Origin: Myxococcus virescens
GTDB taxonomy: Bacteria; Myxococcota; Myxococcia; Myxococcales; Myxococcaceae
Direction: 5' to 3'
NCBI RefSeq assembly: GCF_900101905.1
Contig: NZ_FNAJ01000003.1
Span: forward strand, 1-64,000
Length of the DNA stretch: 64,000 nucleotides
Position 1 is the first letter of the stretch; each line of letters starts with the position of its first letter. The translations under genes were made by a program, and so were the position numbers. This document shows, in pieces, positions 62,895-64,000 of the stretch. The notes beneath the pieces are model-generated. The model worked only from the letters and a program-made list of their open reading frames with translations, made no database searches and was not told the DNA's origin.

Positions 62895-63665
62895 GTGAAC
62901 AAGCTCGCCAGCATCGCCGCCCTCTTCCTTGCCGCCACGGCGCTCGTGGTGGCCCTCTGGAGTCCACGTGAGACGGTGCAGGCTCCGCCCCCGTCCCCTC
63001 CGCCCGAGCAGCCCACCAGCGTCGCCGCGGACGTCATCAACCTGGAGCGCCGGATAAAAGCCCTGGAGGACACGTCCATCAGCCTGTCCCGGCGTCTGAT
63101 GGAGGTGGAGCGGCGCCCCACGTTGACGGCGGATGGGAAGGTGGTGGCCTCGCCGCCGCCCGCGGCGCTCGCGGCGGAGGTGGAGCAACTGCGCGCCGAG
63201 GTGCGCGGCATGGTCGCCGGCGAAGCGCTGAACTCCGAGGGCGGCCGCGACTACCTCAAGGACGCGGTGCGCAACGTCCAGAACGAGATGCGCAATGAGC
63301 AGCGCGCCGAGCGGCAGCAGCAGTGGCAGCAGGCGCAGATCCAGCAGCAGGCGCAGCAGCAGGAGCGCGTGCGCAAGTTCATCACCGACGCCCGGCTGAA
63401 CTACACCCAGGAGCAGACGCTGACGCGCCGGCTGGAGGCGGAGTCCACCAAGCGCCAGGCGCTCATGGAGGAGGTCCGCGCCGGCACGAAGACCATGCGA
63501 GACATGCGCCAGGCGCTGCGCACCGAGAGCCAGCAGACCGACCAGGAGATGAACGCCATCCTCGACGAGGCCCAGCGCTCCCAGTACCAGTCGCTGCGCC
63601 GCGAGGACCGGCCCGTGGGTGGCCCCCCGGGCGGTCAGCGCGGTGGCCAGGGCCGAGGCCGCTGA
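62895..63665 (+). CDS. Exported coiled-coil protein, unknown function
   Basis: A 256-residue protein starting at GTG 62895 behind GGAG. An N-terminal anchor or signal peptide (LASIAALFLAATALVVALW) is followed by a Pro-rich spacer. Long helical, coiled-coil-prone regions follow (LERRIKALEDTSISLSRRLM, RAERQQQWQQAQIQQQAQQQ and TLTRRLEAESTKRQ). The second half loosely resembles periplasmic Spy/CpxP-like helical sensors, but no LTxxQ motif is clear. The C-terminus is a Gly/Arg/Pro tail. A hairpin terminator follows. Confidence 0.72.
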   Translation: MNKLASIAALFLAATALVVALWSPRETVQAPPPSPPPEQPTSVAADVINLERRIKALEDTSISLSRRLMEVERRPTLTADGKVVASPPPAALAAEVEQLRAEVRGMVAGEALNSEGGRDYLKDAVRNVQNEMRNEQRAERQQQWQQAQIQQQAQQQERVRKFITDARLNYTQEQTLTRRLEAESTKRQALMEEVRAGTKTMRDMRQALRTESQQTDQEMNAILDEAQRSQYQSLRREDRPVGGPPGGQRGGQGRGR

Positions 63666-63678
63666 AGCGCCGTGACGA

Positions 63679-63705
63679 AGGCCCCCATCATTCGAATGGG
63701 GGCCT
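63679..63705. terminator. Hairpin between converging genes
   Basis: A 10-bp perfect stem (AGGCCCCCAT/ATGGGGGCCT) with a 7-base loop. It starts 13 bases after the coiled-coil gene stop and overlaps the last codons of the converging partial gene. No U-tract is present. Confidence 0.6.
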
Positions 63706-64000
63706 CGCGTTGTGGGAGATGACGAGCACCTCCTCCGGCCGCCGCTCCGAGCGCGCCCAGGCCAGCAGCGCGGCCAGCGCGTCCACCGCCTTCGCATCCG
63801 CCGTCTCCAGGGGCACATCCTCGCGGTACGGATAGAAGAGGTCCTTGGAGCCCAGGCTCTGCTCCGCCCAGCGCCGCCAGCCGGGCATCGTCCTGCCGGA
63901 CGCGGGTTGCAAGCCCACCACCTCGTAGCCCGCGGCGGAGAAGGGCCGGTACAGCCCCGCGACGGTGGCGCCCGTGCCGAAGCCACACACCACGCAGCGC
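63688..64000 (-). CDS. PLP-dependent enzyme, cysteine-synthase-like (C-terminal part)
   Basis: Only the last 100 or so codons are in the window; the gene continues past position 64000. The visible part has a PLP-phosphate-binding glycine loop (VCGFGTGATVAGLYRPF), then VVGLQPASGRTMPGW and a terminal helix (ALAALLAWARSERRPEEVLV). This fits the tryptophan-synthase-beta/cysteine-synthase superfamily. The PLP lysine lies outside the window, so the exact activity cannot be given. The stop lies in the hairpin shared with the converging gene. Confidence 0.7.
   Translation of the reverse strand, partial: RCVVCGFGTGATVAGLYRPFSAAGYEVVGLQPASGRTMPGWRRWAEQSLGSKDLFYPYREDVPLETADAKAVDALAALLAWARSERRPEEVLVISHNARPPFE

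Overview
The window is very GC-rich DNA from a myxobacterium, most likely Myxococcus or a close relative such as Corallococcus. The pointers are strong codon GC bias, a MYXO-CTERM-like tail on a surface amidase, a DUF4388-like two-component protein, many lipoproteins, and a PKS/NRPS gene pair. The species is inferred from gene content only; nothing was searched.

Layout, left to right. (1) 1-5.9 kb is accessory DNA. A complete IS3-family insertion sequence sits exactly at the window edge and cuts a gene whose 3' part remains. It is followed by a lone RavA/MoxR-type AAA+ ATPase, a small hydrophobic peptide with its own terminator, a hypothetical gene, an excisionase-like HTH gene and a tyrosine integrase carrying two compensating frameshifts. 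The integrase abuts a tRNA-Leu(GAG), the probable attachment site. (2) 5.9-9.7 kb is core: gap-pgk-tpiA-secG-tRNA-Leu. (3) 9.7-30 kb is mostly housekeeping and signalling. It holds a MYXO-CTERM amidase, a diacylglycerol kinase, an FAD-dependent dehydrogenase, an rRNA-methyltransferase-like protein, a YhaM-like OB/HD protein with a degenerate HD site, and a MshEN/HD-GYP-like/REC-like/DUF4388 regulator. It continues with metG-HEAT-tatD, holB-holA and a MscS channel with a cyclic-nucleotide-binding domain.

(4) 30.1-41.9 kb is a compact biosynthetic cluster of three genes. The first is a PKS module ordered KS-AT-KR-DH-ACP-TE. The second is a membrane-anchored alpha/beta hydrolase. The third is an NRPS with an N-terminal formyltransferase domain, a degenerate condensation-like region, an adenylation domain split by a luciferase-like monooxygenase, and a PCP. 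The A-domain pocket reads as glycine-like. The simplest model is that the NRPS loads and N-formylates glycine, possibly oxidises it, and passes it to the PKS for one extension, reduction, dehydration and release. Genomic order is therefore the reverse of the predicted assembly order. (5) 42.3-47 kb holds a MACPF pore-forming protein with three 52-residue C-terminal repeats. Next to it is a UvrA-like ABC ATPase of drug-resistance type, divergent from a TetR regulator, which is a plausible self-protection unit.

(6) 47-64 kb carries lipoproteins, a secreted M57-type metalloprotease/trypsin-like protease pair and a MATE pump. It also holds a tyrosine-catabolism operon (hppD-hmgA-Rieske), a hybrid histidine kinase, an ADOP-type permease, and the end of a PLP-dependent enzyme that runs off the window.

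The strongest candidates for new biology are the FT-C*-A(monooxygenase)-PCP plus KS-AT-KR-DH-ACP-TE pair, the MACPF/trefoil-like toxin beside it, and several enzymes with lost catalytic residues (YhaM-like, HD-GYP-like and RlmI-like proteins). No CRISPR array and no rRNA were seen.
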